Shown one piece after another: positions 39,784 through 51,368 of a stretch of DNA of 64,000 bases (position 1 is the stretch's first letter; each line of letters starts with the position of its first letter). Both the position numbers and the translations under genes were made by a program. Location: assembly GCA_947178505.1 (NCBI GenBank), contig CAMWYR010000001.1:1-64000 (forward strand), read 5' to 3'. This DNA is from an uncultured Muribaculaceae bacterium. Lineage in GTDB: Bacteria; Bacteroidota; Bacteroidia; Bacteroidales; Muribaculaceae. The notes under the pieces are model-generated. The model saw only the letters and a list, made by a program, of their open reading frames with translations, had not been told where the DNA came from and searched no databases.

Positions 39784-42700
39784 TTAGTCGAGAGTGATGC
39801 TCAGACCTAAGCCGCGAAGCTCATGGAGAAGCACATTGAGCGATTCAGGGATACCGGGGTTGGGCATAGGTTCGCCCTTGACGATAGCCTCGTATGCCTT
39901 GCTTCGGCCAACAACGTCGTCAGACTTGATGGTGAGGATCTCCTGAAGAATGTGGGCTGCGCCGAACGCCTCGAGCGCCCATACCTCCATCTCTCCGAAA
40001 CGCTGACCACCGAACTGTGCCTTACCACCGAGCGGCTGCTGCGTAATGAGAGAGTACGGACCGATTGAACGGGCGTGCATCTTATCCTCAACCATGTGGC
40101 CGAGCTTAAGCATGTAGATCACGCCTACGGTAGCCGGCTGGTCGAAACGGTCGCCGGTGCCGCCGTCGTAAAGATATGTCTTGCCATAGCGCGGAAGGCC
40201 TGCCTTGTCGGTCCATTCGTTGAGGTCGTCGAGCGACGCACCATCGAAGATAGGAGTCGAGAACTTCTCGCCGAGTTCGCGTCCGGCCCAGCCGAGCACG
40301 GTCTCGAAAATCTGTCCGAGGTTCATTCGAGATGGTACACCCAGAGGGTTAAGCACGATATCTACCGGCGTACCGTCTTCGAGGAACGGCATGTCTTCCT
40401 GACGAACAACGCGAGATACGATACCCTTGTTACCGTGACGACCTGCCATCTTATCGCCGACACCGATCTTACGCTTCTTGGCGATATAGACCTTGGCCAT
40501 CTTCATGATTCCCGAGGGGAGCTCATCACCGATGGTAATGTCAAGTTTCTTGCGGCGAAGCTCGCTGTCGATTTCCTTCGACTTGCGCATATAATTGGTG
40601 ATAAGCTTAGCCACCATCTTGTTGATGCGCTCATCATCAGTCCAGCCCGACACGTTCACGGTCTCATAATCGAGGTTTGCGAAGTCAACGTTGTTGAATG
40701 AAGCGCCCTTCGGCACGATATCAACGCCGATGAAGTCGGTGACGCCCATGGATTCCATTCCCTTGAGGAGGGTCTTCATCTTGTTCACCATAACGGCGCG
40801 GAGCTCATCCTGACGCTTTGCGTATTCAGCCTCCAGCTCTTCGGGCACGACATTTGCGCCGGCCTTGCCGCCTTTTTTCTTGACCGCCTTCTCGAAGAGG
40901 TTGGTGCCGATCACGACGCCCTTGAGCGACGGAGTGGCCTTGAGCGATGCATCCTTGACGTCGCCTGCACGGTCGCCGAAGATGGCGCGAAGAAGTTTCT
41001 CTTCTGGAGTGGGATCAGACTCACCCTTTGGGGTGATCTTACCGATCATGATATCACCGGGAACGACGTATGCACCCACACGGATGATACCGCGCTCGTC
41101 GAGGTCTTTTGTAGCATCCTCGCTGACGTTGGGGATGTCGGAGGTGAGTTCCTCCATACCGCGCTTTGTCTCGCGCACGTCGAGAGTATATTCATCCACA
41201 TGCACCGAAGTGAGGATATCCTCGCGCACCATGCGCTCGTTGAGCACGATAGCATCCTCATAGTTGTAACCTTTCCAGGGCATGAACGCCACCTTCAGGT
41301 TGCGGCCGAGGGCGAGCTCTCCCTTCTCAGTCGAGTAGCCTTCGGTGAGGATATCACCCTTGTCAACACGCTGGCCCTTGTTACAGATCGGACGGAGGTC
41401 GATAGTGGTGCTCTGGTTAGTACGGCGGAACTTAGGAATCTTATATTCCTTTACGGCTGATTCAAATTCAACGAATTCTTCATCTTCCGTACGGTCGTAG
41501 CGGATGCGGATCACTGTGGCATCCACATATTCGATCACACCGGGGCCTTCGGCCGTGATCTGCGTGCGTGAGTCGCGGATAAGCTGGCCTTCGATGCCGG
41601 TGCCGACGATAGGAGCCTCACTGCGGAGCAGAGGCACAGCCTGACGCATCATGTTCGATCCCATGAGCGCACGGTTGGCATCATCATGCTCAAGGAAGGG
41701 AATGAGCGAGGCTGCGATTGAGGCGATCTGAATCGGCGCAACATCCATGAGGTTGAGCTGATCGGGCGCAACAATCGGGAAGTCGGCATCCTGACGGGCC
41801 TTGACACGATCGTTAACGAACGAACCGTCATCGTTTACAGGAGCATTACCCTGAGCGATCATCTTACCCTCCTCCATCTCGGCAGTAAGGTAAACGACAT
41901 CGTCGTTATTGAGGTCGACAACTCCATTGTCTACCTGACGGTAGGGAGTCTCGATGAAACCGAGGTTGTTGATCTTCGCGTAAACGCAAAGCGAGGAGAT
42001 CAGACCGATGTTGGGACCTTCAGGGGTCTCGATCGGACAGAGTCGGCCATAGTGTGTATAGTGCACGTCTCGAACCTCGAAGCCGGCGCGCTCACGCGAA
42101 AGACCACCGGGACCAAGGGCCGAGAGACGGCGCTTGTGAGTGATTTCGGCCAGAGGGTTGGTCTGGTCCATGAACTGCGAAAGCGCATTGGTGCCGAAGA
42201 ACGTATTGATTACGGCAGAAATAGTCTTTGCATTGATAAGGTCGATGGGTTTGAACACCTCGTTATCGCGCACGTTCATCTTCTCGCGGATAGAACGTGA
42301 GATACGGGCCAGACCGACACCGAACTGATTGTAGAGCTGCTCGCCTACCGTACGGACACGACGGTTGCTGAGGTGGTCGATATCATCGACTTCGCTCTTG
42401 GCGTTGATAAGCTCAATGAGATATTTGATGATTGCAATGATGTCCTCACGGGTAAGCACCTTCACATCCATAGGAGTCGAAAGATCGAGCTTCTTATTGA
42501 TACGGTAACGGCCTACCTCACCGAGGTCATAGCGCTTCTCCGAGAAGAAAAGGCTCTGGATCACCTCACGAGCAGATGCGGCATCCGGTGGATCAGCATT
42601 ACGCAGCTGGCGATAGATGTACGTCACAGCCTCCTGCTCCGAGTTGGAAGGATCCTTCTGAAGTGTATTGAAGATGATGCTGTAGTCGACTGCGCTCACG

Positions 42701-43599
42701 TTCTCTTTCTCAAGAAGAATGGAGGAAACTCCACTTTCGAGAATGGCATCAATATTCTGATCCGTGATTTCTTCGCCGCGCTCAACGATGACTTCATTAC
42801 GCTCAACGGTAGTGACCTCACCTGTATCGGGATCTACGAAATCTTCGACGCTGGTCTCCATAACACGGCCGGCGAGCTTGCGACCCTTCACCTTCTCGAG
42901 GTTGGTCTTGTTGACCTTGATTTCCTCGGCAAGGTCGAAGATCTGGATGATATCCTTATCAGATTCGAATCCGATGGCACGAAGAAGAGTAGTTACGGGA
43001 AGTTTCTTCTTACGGTCGATGTATGCGTACATGACATTGTTGATGTCAGTAGCGAACTCAATCCAGCTTCCACGGAAAGGAATAATACGGGCAGAATAGA
43101 GCTTGGTGCCGTTAGCATGAACACTGTTGCCGAAGAAAACGCCCGGCGAACGGTGAAGCTGCGACACGACAACGCGCTCAGCACCATTGATGATAAATGT
43201 GCCCTGATCAGTCATGTAGGGAATAGGCCCAAGATATACATCCTGAATGATAGTCTCGAAATCCTCATGGTCAGGGTCGGTGCAATAAAGCTTTAATTTG
43301 GCTTTAAGAGGCACACTATAAGTAAGGCCACGTTCCAGACATTCGTCGATGGAATATCTGGGAGGGTCGATATAATAGTCGAGAAACTCGAGCACGAAGT
43401 TGTTGCGGGTGTCTGCAATAGGGAAATTCTCTGCAAACACCTTGTACAGTCCCTGATTCTTACGTTCTTCAGGGGGAGTGTCGAGCTGCAAGAAGTCGCG
43501 GAAAGATTTCAGCTGAACTTCAAGGAAGTCAGGAAACGGCAGCGGATTCTTGATCGACGCGAAGTTGACGCGCGGCTTTTCGATTAAATTTGCTGACAT
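39784..43599 (-). CDS. rpoB: RNA polymerase subunit beta
   Basis: [43 protein letters not shown]; likely start [17 protein letters not shown] at 43599 (ORF to 43680). Confidence 0.98.
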   Translation of the reverse strand: MSANLIEKPRVNFASIKNPLPFPDFLEVQLKSFRDFLQLDTPPEERKNQGLYKVFAENFPIADTRNNFVLEFLDYYIDPPRYSIDECLERGLTYSVPLKAKLKLYCTDPDHEDFETIIQDVYLGPIPYMTDQGTFIINGAERVVVSQLHRSPGVFFGNSVHANGTKLYSARIIPFRGSWIEFATDINNVMYAYIDRKKKLPVTTLLRAIGFESDKDIIQIFDLAEEIKVNKTNLEKVKGRKLAGRVMETSVEDFVDPDTGEVTTVERNEVIVERGEEITDQNIDAILESGVSSILLEKENVSAVDYSIIFNTLQKDPSNSEQEAVTYIYRQLRNADPPDAASAREVIQSLFFSEKRYDLGEVGRYRINKKLDLSTPMDVKVLTREDIIAIIKYLIELINAKSEVDDIDHLSNRRVRTVGEQLYNQFGVGLARISRSIREKMNVRDNEVFKPIDLINAKTISAVINTFFGTNALSQFMDQTNPLAEITHKRRLSALGPGGLSRERAGFEVRDVHYTHYGRLCPIETPEGPNIGLISSLCVYAKINNLGFIETPYRQVDNGVVDLNNDDVVYLTAEMEEGKMIAQGNAPVNDDGSFVNDRVKARQDADFPIVAPDQLNLMDVAPIQIASIAASLIPFLEHDDANRALMGSNMMRQAVPLLRSEAPIVGTGIEGQLIRDSRTQITAEGPGVIEYVDATVIRIRYDRTEDEEFVEFESAVKEYKIPKFRRTNQSTTIDLRPICNKGQRVDKGDILTEGYSTEKGELALGRNLKVAFMPWKGYNYEDAIVLNERMVREDILTSVHVDEYTLDVRETKRGMEELTSDIPNVSEDATKDLDERGIIRVGAYVVPGDIMIGKITPKGESDPTPEEKLLRAIFGDRAGDVKDASLKATPSLKGVVIGTNLFEKAVKKKGGKAGANVVPEELEAEYAKRQDELRAVMVNKMKTLLKGMESMGVTDFIGVDIVPKGASFNNVDFANLDYETVNVSGWTDDERINKMVAKLITNYMRKSKEIDSELRRKKLDITIGDELPSGIMKMAKVYIAKKRKIGVGDKMAGRHGNKGIVSRVVRQEDMPFLEDGTPVDIVLNPLGVPSRMNLGQIFETVLGWAGRELGEKFSTPIFDGASLDDLNEWTDKAGLPRYGKTYLYDGGTGDRFDQPATVGVIYMLKLGHMVEDKMHARSIGPYSLITQQPLGGKAQFGGQRFGEMEVWALEAFGAAHILQEILTIKSDDVVGRSKAYEAIVKGEPMPNPGIPESLNVLLHELRGLGLSITLD

Positions 43600-43868
43600 T
43601 TGGTGTAATTTAAAATTCTTTGGGCTAAAACTGTCACCTAAAACTGAGCTGGTACCCCAAGCAAATGTGTAGGGACACAATTATCGCGCCTAAAACTATT
43701 TACGAATCTTAACAAAACATAAAAAAGCTTCAGGCAGCGAATCTCAACGCTTGTTCCACTTCACGGAGGAGGCTCACTTCGCAGAAGAGAAAAGATGTCG
43801 TACGCAAAATGTGCATACTGATGTGGGAAGGAGAGAAGGAAAATTAAATAAAGGTATCGGATATAGAT

Positions 43869-43909
43869 AAATAGGTTAAGAACGCAGAGAATGCGCTCTT
43901 AACCTATTT
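43869..43909 (-). terminator. strong hairpin between rplL and rpoB (possible attenuator/processing site)
   Basis: aaataggttaaga acgcagagaatgcgc tcttaacctattt; 13-bp outer stem plus inner cgca/tgcg. Confidence 0.65.
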
Positions 43910-43926
43910 AGGGTAATAAGGATATC

Positions 43927-44301
43927 TTATTTGAGCTCAACCTCGGCACCAGCCTCTTCGAGCTGCTTCTTCAGGCCCTCAGCGTCAGCCTTGGGAAGAC
44001 CTTCCTTAACAACGCTGGGAGCGCCGTCAACGAGTTCCTTAGCCTCCTTGAGGCCGAGACCTGTAAGCTCCTTGACGAGCTTAACGACAGCGAGCTTGCT
44101 TGCACCGGCAGCCTTGAGGACTACGTCAAACTCAGACTTCTCCTCAGCGGCGGGAGCGCCTGCTGCGGGACCAGCTGCAACTGCTACTGCTGCTGCGGCC
44201 GGCTCGATGCCGTACTCGTTCTTAAGGATCTCTGCGAGTTCGTTAACTTCCTTAACGGTGAGGTTAACAAGCTGTTCTGCAAATGCTTTCAAATCTGCCA
44301 T
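43927..44301 (-). CDS. rplL: 50S ribosomal protein L7/L12
   Basis: [71 protein letters not shown]. Confidence 0.98.
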   Translation of the reverse strand: MADLKAFAEQLVNLTVKEVNELAEILKNEYGIEPAAAAVAVAAGPAAGAPAAEEKSEFDVVLKAAGASKLAVVKLVKELTGLGLKEAKELVDGAPSVVKEGLPKADAEGLKKQLEEAGAEVELK

Positions 44302-44336
44302 TTCTGTATGTATTTTTTTGAATTTTTAAACTTAGA

Positions 44337-44861
44337 TTACGCTTCTTTTTTGGAAAGAGTCTCGAGAATGCCATGAAGCTTGTTGGCACCAGACTGAAGT
44401 GAGCTGATAACGTTCTTCGCAGGCGACTGAAGAAGTGCAACGATATCTGCGATGAGTTCGTTCTTGCTCTTGATGTTAGCGAGTGCTTCCAAAGACTCCT
44501 CGCCTACATATATAGATTCCTCGACGAATGCACCCTTGAGAGCAGGAAGTGTCTCCTTCTTCTCACGGAACTTCTTGATAAGTTTCGCGGGAGCGTTGCC
44601 AACATTGCTGAGAAGCAGTGTGGTCTCGCCGTGGAAAAGATCGTAAAGACCGGAATAGTCGACTTCGCTTGCTTCCATCGCCTTCTTGAGAAGCGTGTTC
44701 TTTACGCAAAGCATTTTTACGTCGGCTCCAAAACATGCGCGACGGAGCGCGCTTGTCTTTTCGGCATTAAGGCCGGCTGTCTCTACGAGATATACGCAGC
44801 TGTACTTAGCCAGCTCGTCGCCAATCTTGGCAATTACAAGTGCTTTATCTTCCTTTTTCAT
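44337..44861 (-). CDS. rplJ: 50S ribosomal protein L10
   Basis: 174 aa; position between rplA and rplL; VKNTLLKKAMEASE. Confidence 0.95.
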   Translation of the reverse strand: MKKEDKALVIAKIGDELAKYSCVYLVETAGLNAEKTSALRRACFGADVKMLCVKNTLLKKAMEASEVDYSGLYDLFHGETTLLLSNVGNAPAKLIKKFREKKETLPALKGAFVEESIYVGEESLEALANIKSKNELIADIVALLQSPAKNVISSLQSGANKLHGILETLSKKEA

Positions 44862-44877
44862 TTTGTTTCATTTAAAA

Positions 44878-45573
44878 TTACTCGGCAACTGTCTTAGGCT
44901 CGACTTTCACGCCGGGACCCATAGTGCTTGAAAGATAAATACTCTTGATATATGCGCCCTTCGAAGTGGCGGGTTTCAGCTTGATAAGCGTGTTGATGAA
45001 CTCCTTTGCGTTGTCAGCCATGTTGTCGGCAGAAAACGATACCTTGCCGATAGATGCGTGAACGATACCGGTCTTATCTACCTTGAAGTCGATCTTACCC
45101 TGCTTTACTTCCTTCACTGCCTTTGCAACGTCCATTGTCACAGTGCCGCTCTTGGGGTTAGGCATCAGGCCGCGCGGACCGAGGATACGACCAAGAGGGC
45201 CAAGCTTACCCATCACAGAAGGCTGAGTGATGATGACATCAACATCTGTCCAACCTTCCTTGATCTTCTGAATGTATTCATCAAGACCAACATAATCAGC
45301 ACCGGCTTCCTTGGCAGCGGCCTCAGCATCGGGATTGCACAACACGAGAACCTTAACCTCCTTACCCGTTCCGTGGGGAAGCGAAACAACGCCACGCACC
45401 ATCTGATCGGCCTTACGGGGGTCAACTCCGAGGCGTACGTCGATGTCGAATGAAGCATCAAACTTCTCAAATGATGTTTCCTTCACTTTCTCGGCTGCCT
45501 CTTTAAGTGAATAAGACTTCCCGGGTTCAATCTTCGATAAAGCCAACTTTTGATTTTTTGTCAGTTTTCCCAT
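44878..45573 (-). CDS. rplA: 50S ribosomal protein L1
   Basis: [57 protein letters not shown]. Confidence 0.98.
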   Translation of the reverse strand: MGKLTKNQKLALSKIEPGKSYSLKEAAEKVKETSFEKFDASFDIDVRLGVDPRKADQMVRGVVSLPHGTGKEVKVLVLCNPDAEAAAKEAGADYVGLDEYIQKIKEGWTDVDVIITQPSVMGKLGPLGRILGPRGLMPNPKSGTVTMDVAKAVKEVKQGKIDFKVDKTGIVHASIGKVSFSADNMADNAKEFINTLIKLKPATSKGAYIKSIYLSSTMGPGVKVEPKTVAE

Positions 45574-45586
45574 TTTTCAAAGATTT

Positions 45587-46030
45587 TTAGATGTTTTCAG
45601 GGAAGTCCCCTTTCACGGTGATACCCATGCTTCTTGCTGTGCCTGCAACCATACGCATTGCAGATCCTAAAGTAAAACAGTTCAAATCGGGCATCTTGTC
45701 CTCAGCAATTGTCTTTACCTGATCCCAGCTGATCTCTGCTACCTTCTTACGGTTAGGCTGTGCAGAACCGCTCTTGATCTTAGCGACCTCCTTGAGCTGC
45801 ACTGCTACCGGCGGAGTCTTTACGATAAAGTCGAAGCTCTTATCCGTGTAGTAAGTGATGACTACAGGAAGAACCTTACCGGCCTTATCCTGGGTGCGGG
45901 CATTGAACTGCTTGCAGAATTCCATGATATTGATACCCTTGGAACCCAGCGCAGGACCTACCGGAGGCGAGGGATTAGCTGCGCCACCCTTAATCTGCAA
46001 TTTGATCTGTCCAGCAATTTCTTTTGCCAT
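45587..46030 (-). CDS. rplK: 50S ribosomal protein L11
   Basis: [38 protein letters not shown]. Confidence 0.98.
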   Translation of the reverse strand: MAKEIAGQIKLQIKGGAANPSPPVGPALGSKGINIMEFCKQFNARTQDKAGKVLPVVITYYTDKSFDFIVKTPPVAVQLKEVAKIKSGSAQPNRKKVAEISWDQVKTIAEDKMPDLNCFTLGSAMRMVAGTARSMGITVKGDFPENI

Positions 46031-46099
46031 TGTTCTACTTTCTTTAATTGATTGGTTTTTTGTCGCGAGTTGCTCAGTCGTCGCGTAACATCGACTTCC

Positions 46100-46657
46100 T
46101 TACTCTCTTTCGACCTGGGAATTCTCCAGCTCCAAATCAGTGGGGCGGCCGAATATCTTGACCTCCACCTTGATTTTCTTCCTGTCAGAGTTAACTTCCT
46201 TGATCACGCCCGAGAAGCCGGAGAAAGCTCCAAACGTCACCTTTACGGGCTCACCGACAATGAACTCATCGACTGACTCAACATCAGGCGTCAGCATCTC
46301 ATCAGCTGTGCCAAGCATCTTTTTAACCTCGACTTCACGCAGCGCCATAGGATCGGAATTCTTGGCGCGACCGCGCAAAAAATCAATGACATTAGTCGTG
46401 TTGCGGAGCTCGTAAATCACTTCACCTGTAAGTTCTGCCTCAACAAAGACATAACCCGGATAAAGATTGCGCTCCTTTAGCACTTTCTTGCCATTGCGCG
46501 TGGTATAAACCTTCTGCGTGGGAATCAAGACCTGTCCTACATAGAGTCCGAGATCGGTATTCTTGATTGCAGCATCAAGCACCTCTTTGACCTTGGCCTC
46601 CTTACCCGAGATGGCACGCAATACGTACCAACTCTTCTTGTTACCAGCTTCAGCCAT
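46100..46657 (-). CDS. nusG: transcription termination/antitermination protein NusG
   Basis: WYVLRAISGKEAKVKEVL; LYPGYVFVEAELT; KOW region FIVGEPVKVTFGAFSGFSGVIKEVN. Confidence 0.96.
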   Translation of the reverse strand: MAEAGNKKSWYVLRAISGKEAKVKEVLDAAIKNTDLGLYVGQVLIPTQKVYTTRNGKKVLKERNLYPGYVFVEAELTGEVIYELRNTTNVIDFLRGRAKNSDPMALREVEVKKMLGTADEMLTPDVESVDEFIVGEPVKVTFGAFSGFSGVIKEVNSDRKKIKVEVKIFGRPTDLELENSQVERE

Positions 46658-46678
46658 TGAAATCCGCGTTAGATAGGT

Positions 46679-46870
46679 TTAAAAATTGATACTGTAAATT
46701 AACTCCATCAGTTTAGAGAAAACCTGATCAACAACCCAGATAAAAACCGCCAGGATGATGGAAGCTATCAACACCAGCACCGAGCTGTTTATCAGAGCTT
46801 TCTGAGATGGCCAGGAGACTTTGTAGACTAACTCGTCGTAGCTCTCCTTAATATCCTTGAATAATTTCAT
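46679..46870 (-). CDS. secE: preprotein translocase subunit SecE
   Basis: 63 aa; KESYDELVYKVSWPSQKALINSSVLVLIASIILAVFIWVVDQVFSKLMELIY. Confidence 0.93.
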   Translation of the reverse strand: MKLFKDIKESYDELVYKVSWPSQKALINSSVLVLIASIILAVFIWVVDQVFSKLMELIYSINF

Positions 46871-46886
46871 TTTTACTCTGTATTGG

Positions 46887-46959
46887 CACGGGAAGAAAGA
46901 CTCGAACTCTCGACACCCGGTTTTGGAGACCGGTGCTCTACCAACTGAGCTATTCCCGT
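46887..46959 (-). tRNA. tRNA-Trp (anticodon CCA)
   Basis: acgggaatagctcagttggtagagcaccggtctccaaaaccgggtgtcgagagttcgagtctttcttcccgtg; cloverleaf intact, discriminator G. Confidence 0.95.
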
Positions 46960-46965
46960 ATATCA

Positions 46966-46992
46966 GGGAGCCATCGAGCCACGATGGCTCCC
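46966..46992 (-). terminator. hairpin between tuf and tRNA-Trp
   Basis: gggagccatcg/agcca/cgatggctccc, 11-bp perfect stem; no clear U-tract. Confidence 0.5.
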
Positions 46993-47017
46993 CGTATTAA
47001 TTAGCTATTGAGATTAA

Positions 47018-48205
47018 TTAATCGTCGATAACTGCTGTGATCTGACCTGAACCTACAGTGCGGCCACCTTCGCGGATAGCGAAACGAAGACCCTGGTCCA
47101 TTGCTACCGGAGTGATGAGCTTAACGTCGATCTCAACGTTGTCACCGGGCATCACCATCTCTACACCTTCCGGAAGAGTAATCTCACCGGTTACGTCGAG
47201 CGTACGGATGTAGAACTGAGGACGGTACTTGTTGTGGAACGGAGTGTGACGACCACCCTCTTCCTTCTTAAGGATGTAGACCTGAGCCTTGAAGTGATCG
47301 TGAGGCTTAACCTGTCCGGGGTGGCAGATTACCATACCACGCTTAACCTCATTCTTGTCGATACCACGGAGAAGGAGACCTACGTTATCACCAGCCTCAC
47401 CCTCATCGAGGAGCTTGCGGAACATCTCGACGCCAGTTACAACTGACTTCTTGTCTGCACCGAGACCGAGGATCTGTACTTCGTCACCAACCTTTACGCG
47501 ACCAGCCTCGATACGACCTGTAGCAACTGTACCACGACCGGTGATCGAGAATACGTCCTCAACAGGCATAAGGAAGGGCTTATCAACATCGCGGGGAGGC
47601 AGCGGAATCCAGTTGTCGACAGCATCCATGAGCTCCATTACCTTGTCTACCCACTGTGCCTCACCTTCGAGAGCACCAAGAGCAGAACCGCGGATAACGG
47701 GAGTGTTGTCACCGTCATATTCATACTGAGAAAGGAGGTCGCGCATATCCATTTCAACGAGCTCGAGCATCTCCTCATCGTCTACCTGGTCGCACTTGTT
47801 CATGAAGACAACAAGACGGGGAACGTTCACCTGACGGGCGAGAAGGATGTGCTCGCGAGTCTGGGGCATCGGACCGTCAGTTGCGGCTACCACGATGATA
47901 GCACCGTCCATCTGAGCAGCACCTGTTACCATGTTCTTCACATAGTCAGCGTGTCCGGGGCAGTCTACGTGGGCGTAGTGACGATTCTGAGTCTGATACT
48001 CAACGTGTGCAGTGTTGATTGTGATACCACGCTCTTTTTCCTCAGGAGCGTTGTCAATTGAATCGAATGAACGAAGCTCTGAAAGACCTTTTTCTGCGAG
48101 CACCTTAGTGATGGCAGCAGTAAGAGTCGTCTTACCGTGGTCCACATGGCCGATAGTACCGATGTTCACATGCGGTTTGGTTCTTTCGAATTTTTCTTTA
48201 GCCAT
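47018..48205 (-). CDS. tuf: elongation factor Tu
   Basis: [18 protein letters not shown]; 395 aa. Confidence 0.98.
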   Translation of the reverse strand: MAKEKFERTKPHVNIGTIGHVDHGKTTLTAAITKVLAEKGLSELRSFDSIDNAPEEKERGITINTAHVEYQTQNRHYAHVDCPGHADYVKNMVTGAAQMDGAIIVVAATDGPMPQTREHILLARQVNVPRLVVFMNKCDQVDDEEMLELVEMDMRDLLSQYEYDGDNTPVIRGSALGALEGEAQWVDKVMELMDAVDNWIPLPPRDVDKPFLMPVEDVFSITGRGTVATGRIEAGRVKVGDEVQILGLGADKKSVVTGVEMFRKLLDEGEAGDNVGLLLRGIDKNEVKRGMVICHPGQVKPHDHFKAQVYILKKEEGGRHTPFHNKYRPQFYIRTLDVTGEITLPEGVEMVMPGDNVEIDVKLITPVAMDQGLRFAIREGGRTVGSGQITAVIDD

Positions 48206-48262
48206 AGTCTTAAACTATATTTTTGTGTTGTTAGATTTTCTTGCGTCTCGAGAAGAGAGGCC

Positions 48263-48337
<75 letters not shown>

Positions 48338-48342
48338 AGTTG

Positions 48343-48415
48343 AGCGGAAGACGAGGTTCGAACTCGCGACCCTTAGCTTGGAAGGCTAATGCTCTACCAA
48401 CTGAGCTACTTCCGC
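48343..48415 (-). tRNA. tRNA-Gly (anticodon TCC)
   Basis: gcggaagtagctcagttggtagagcattagccttccaagctaagggtcgcgagttcgaacctcgtcttccgct. Confidence 0.95.
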
Positions 48416-48422
48416 ATTGGTG

Positions 48423-48505
48423 TGGGTGGTGATGGATTCGAACCACCGAAGGCGTAAGCCAGCAGATTTACAGTCTGCCCCATTTGGCCACTCTGGTAAC
48501 CACCC
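48423..48505 (-). tRNA. tRNA-Tyr (anticodon GTA)
   Basis: gggtggttaccagagtggccaaatggggcagactgtaaatctgctggcttacgccttcggtggttcgaatccatcaccaccca; long variable arm. Confidence 0.95.
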
Positions 48506-48510
48506 TTGAG

Positions 48511-48584
48511 AGCCTCTTGTCGGATTCGAACCAACGACCCCGAGATTACAAATCACGTGCTCTGGCCAACTGAGCTAAAGAGGC
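48511..48584 (-). tRNA. tRNA-Thr (anticodon TGT)
   Basis: gcctctttagctcagttggccagagcacgtgatttgtaatctcggggtcgttggttcgaatccgacaagaggct. Confidence 0.95.
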
Positions 48585-48626
48585 ATTGATTTTCACTGAT
48601 CTTAGGTTGTCAGCGAATTTCGAGTG

Positions 48627-48658
48627 CAAAGTTAAAACAAAAATTTTAACCACGCAAA
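48627..48658 (-). promoter_or_regulatory. Bacteroidetes promoter (TTTG-N20-TAACTTTG) of the tRNA-tuf operon
   Basis: Minus strand TTTGcgtggttaaaatttttgtttTAACTTTG upstream of tRNA-Thr. Confidence 0.75.
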
Positions 48659-48740
48659 TATTTAGTAAAAAAAATTCATTATTTTTTGTTTCGTTGATGT
48701 TACCACGCCTTATCCCACTCTTATTTACTTTATTTCACAA

Positions 48741-48776
48741 ATGGCCGGACTCCCCCGCTGGAGGAAATCCGGCCAT
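48741..48776 (-). terminator. hairpin terminator downstream of glmS
   Basis: atggccgga ctcccccgctggaggaaa tccggccat. Confidence 0.65.
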
Positions 48777-48818
48777 CCGCTATTTCTTTGACAGGGGCTT
48801 TCGCCCGATAGTTCTATT

Positions 48819-50663
48819 TTATTCCACAGTCACTGACTTCGCCAGATTGCGGGGCATATCGACGTCCTTACCCTTATTGATCGCAATATAATAGGAAAGG
48901 AGCTGCAGGGGCACCGACGTAATGATCGGAGTCAGACATTCGGGCATGTCGGGCACTTCGAGAACATGGTCGGCAAGGTTGCGGATCACTGTGTCGCCCT
49001 CGCTCACTATGGCAAGGATGTTGCCTCCGCGCGCCTTCACCTGCTGCACGTTGCTCACGATCTTTTCGTACAAATGATCCTGCGGGGCGATTATGACCGT
49101 AGGCATCTCCTGATCTATCAGTGCGATGGGACCATGCTTCATCTCAGCAGCCGGATATCCCTCGGCATGGATATAGGAAATTTCCTTAAGCTTCAGGGCA
49201 CCCTCGAGAGCCACGGGATAGCTGTAGCCGCGGCCGAGATATAAGAAGTTGCGTGCATAGGTGTAGATCAGCGAGAGGCGTTCGATCTGATCGCTGAGCT
49301 TAAGCACCTTCTTAACATAGGAAGGAATCTTCAGGATCGACTTTCCAATCTCGGCAATCTGCTCTTCGGTCATGGTGCCGCGAAGCTGCGCAATAGCAAG
49401 CGAGAGCAGCGTGAGGACCATCACCTGGCCGGTGAAGGCCTTGGTAGATGCAACGCCGATTTCCGGCCCGACGTGAATATAACATCCAGAATAAGTCTCA
49501 CGCGGAATTGAACTACCCACCACGTTGCTGATGCCGAACACAAAAGCTCCGGCGCGCTTCGCAATCTGAATGGCGGCGAGCGTATCGGCGGTCTCTCCTG
49601 ACTGAGAGATGGCGATCACGACATCATCGGGAGTAATCACCGGGTTTGAATAGCGGAACTCACTGGCGTATTCCACCACAACCGGGAGCCGGCACATATC
49701 CTGGATGAGATATTTACCGAGCAGTCCGGCATGCCATGACGTGCCGCACGCAACGATCACGATTCTCTTGGCGTTGAGGAATTTCTCCTTGTTGTCGTTG
49801 ACACCGTTGAGATTGATGCGCGTACCGTCGGCCACTACACGTCCGCGGATACAGTCGCGAAGGGTCGAGGGCTGTTCGAATATCTCCTTGAGCATGAAGT
49901 GAGGATAACCGCCCTTCTCGAGCTGGGATATCGACATCTCAAGCTTGGTGACATCAATCTCGGTTTCCTCGTTATCAAGATTAGTGACCTTAAGCGGCTC
50001 ACCGCGGCGAATCACTGCAATCTCACCATCCTTAAGATATACACAGTCTTTGGTATATTCCACGAAGGGCGACGCATCGGAAGCGAGGAAGTATTCATCC
50101 TCCCCTATTCCTATCACGAGTGGACTCGACTTGCGGGCTGCGATGATGGTGTCGGGATTATCTTTCTCCACTACGGCGATAGCGTAAGCCCCCACTACCT
50201 GGTGAAGCGCTTCATTTACAGCCTGAAGGAGAGAGCAGTTGTTAGTGAGACGAATATATTCGATGAGCTGAGCGAGCACTTCTGTGTCTGTTTCCGAATG
50301 GAATTTACAGCCGTGCTGCTCAAGCGCATCCTTAAGCACCTTATAATTTTCGATCGTACCGTTGTGAACGATTGCTATATTGCCATCTTCAGAAAAGTGA
50401 GGATGTGCATTTGTATCGGACGGTTCGCCGTGGGTAGCCCAACGGGTATGTGCGATGCCGACAGTGGCATCTATATCCTTATCGGCGCAGAAAGATTCCA
50501 GATTGCTTACCTTGCCTTTTGCTTTAAATACATTAATCTTACCGTCGCGTCCGACAAGAGCCACGCCGGCGCTGTCGTAACCGCGATATTCGAGTCGATG
50601 AAGGCCTTTGATGAGAATGTCGTATACGTTGCCATTCCCAAGATACCCTACGATTCCACACAT
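48819..50663 (-). CDS. glmS: glutamine-fructose-6-phosphate aminotransferase (isomerizing)
   Basis: N-terminal MCGIVGYLGNGNVYDILIKGLHRLEYRGYDSAGVAL; two SIS domains; C-terminal NLAKSVTVE. Confidence 0.97.
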   Translation of the reverse strand: MCGIVGYLGNGNVYDILIKGLHRLEYRGYDSAGVALVGRDGKINVFKAKGKVSNLESFCADKDIDATVGIAHTRWATHGEPSDTNAHPHFSEDGNIAIVHNGTIENYKVLKDALEQHGCKFHSETDTEVLAQLIEYIRLTNNCSLLQAVNEALHQVVGAYAIAVVEKDNPDTIIAARKSSPLVIGIGEDEYFLASDASPFVEYTKDCVYLKDGEIAVIRRGEPLKVTNLDNEETEIDVTKLEMSISQLEKGGYPHFMLKEIFEQPSTLRDCIRGRVVADGTRINLNGVNDNKEKFLNAKRIVIVACGTSWHAGLLGKYLIQDMCRLPVVVEYASEFRYSNPVITPDDVVIAISQSGETADTLAAIQIAKRAGAFVFGISNVVGSSIPRETYSGCYIHVGPEIGVASTKAFTGQVMVLTLLSLAIAQLRGTMTEEQIAEIGKSILKIPSYVKKVLKLSDQIERLSLIYTYARNFLYLGRGYSYPVALEGALKLKEISYIHAEGYPAAEMKHGPIALIDQEMPTVIIAPQDHLYEKIVSNVQQVKARGGNILAIVSEGDTVIRNLADHVLEVPDMPECLTPIITSVPLQLLSYYIAINKGKDVDMPRNLAKSVTVE

Positions 50664-50746
50664 ATCAGATGTAAGTTTTATGTTTGAAAATCATTAAAAT
50701 TGGAACGTCGTTCTAATTTTAAACGCAACTATTATGAAAATAGTAT

Positions 50747-50785
50747 AAAAAAACGCCTTCCCGGTTAAGGGAAAGCGTTTGTATC
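50747..50785 (-). terminator. terminator downstream of the lipoprotein gene
   Basis: Minus aaacgctttcccttaaccgggaaggcgttttttta. Confidence 0.75.
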
Positions 50786-50799
50786 AGTTTGTTTACGCA

Positions 50800-51321
50800 T
50801 TAGTCTACTGCCACGCCGTCGCCTGTTGAGATCACGCCGGTTGTGTCGGTTGTGGTAGTCGACGGCATCTGCTCAATCATACCCACTGCATTGGGATCGG
50901 AGAGATTAGCTCCTGCTCCGCCGGGAAGGGGGAAAGCCTGGTATTTGGCATATTCGTTCACCTTTTTCTCATTGTCACTGCCGATCTGGTTCATATCGGC
51001 CTGCGCCAGTGCGATGCGGAAGGGGTCGATGTAGACGTATTCACCATACAGATTGGCGAGGTCATTGACAGCGTCATTATACTCGGCAGTGGAGTCATTG
51101 GGCTGTGAGTTGATCACGTCATAATATTTCTGAGCCTTCTCGGCATATTTGCCGCAATAGTCAATCATGGTAGTGTAGTCGGCCTCGGAGAGTTCAGACT
51201 TTTCCGAGATCTTCTTTGCTACGTCGGCATCGGTGGGAAGATTGGCGCTACAAGATGCCATCACCGCTACCAGGAATGCTCCGAGAAATGTCTTCTTGAG
51301 AATGGAGAGTGTCTTTTTCAT
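50800..51321 (-). CDS. hypothetical lipoprotein
   Basis: Start MKKTLSILKKTFLGAFLVAVMASCSA at 51321; C-terminal Thr-rich tail; ORF extends to 51369. Confidence 0.75.
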   Translation of the reverse strand: MKKTLSILKKTFLGAFLVAVMASCSANLPTDADVAKKISEKSELSEADYTTMIDYCGKYAEKAQKYYDVINSQPNDSTAEYNDAVNDLANLYGEYVYIDPFRIALAQADMNQIGSDNEKKVNEYAKYQAFPLPGGAGANLSDPNAVGMIEQMPSTTTTDTTGVISTGDGVAVD

Positions 51322-51368
51322 AATTTTTGTTTTATAGGTTATAATGAAGTTCGTGGTTTGACGGCGCA

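Noticed and set aside
42373-43296. 307-aa plus-strand ORF antisense to rpoB
   Set aside because: Same reasoning; rpoB on the other strand explains the open frame.
44862-44877. L10 leader regulatory RNA before rplJ
   Set aside because: The rplA-rplJ gap is only 16 nt, too short for the classic leader.
50664-50799. glmS ribozyme upstream of glmS
   Set aside because: No recognisable glmS ribozyme core; the region holds only a short palindrome and a terminator.
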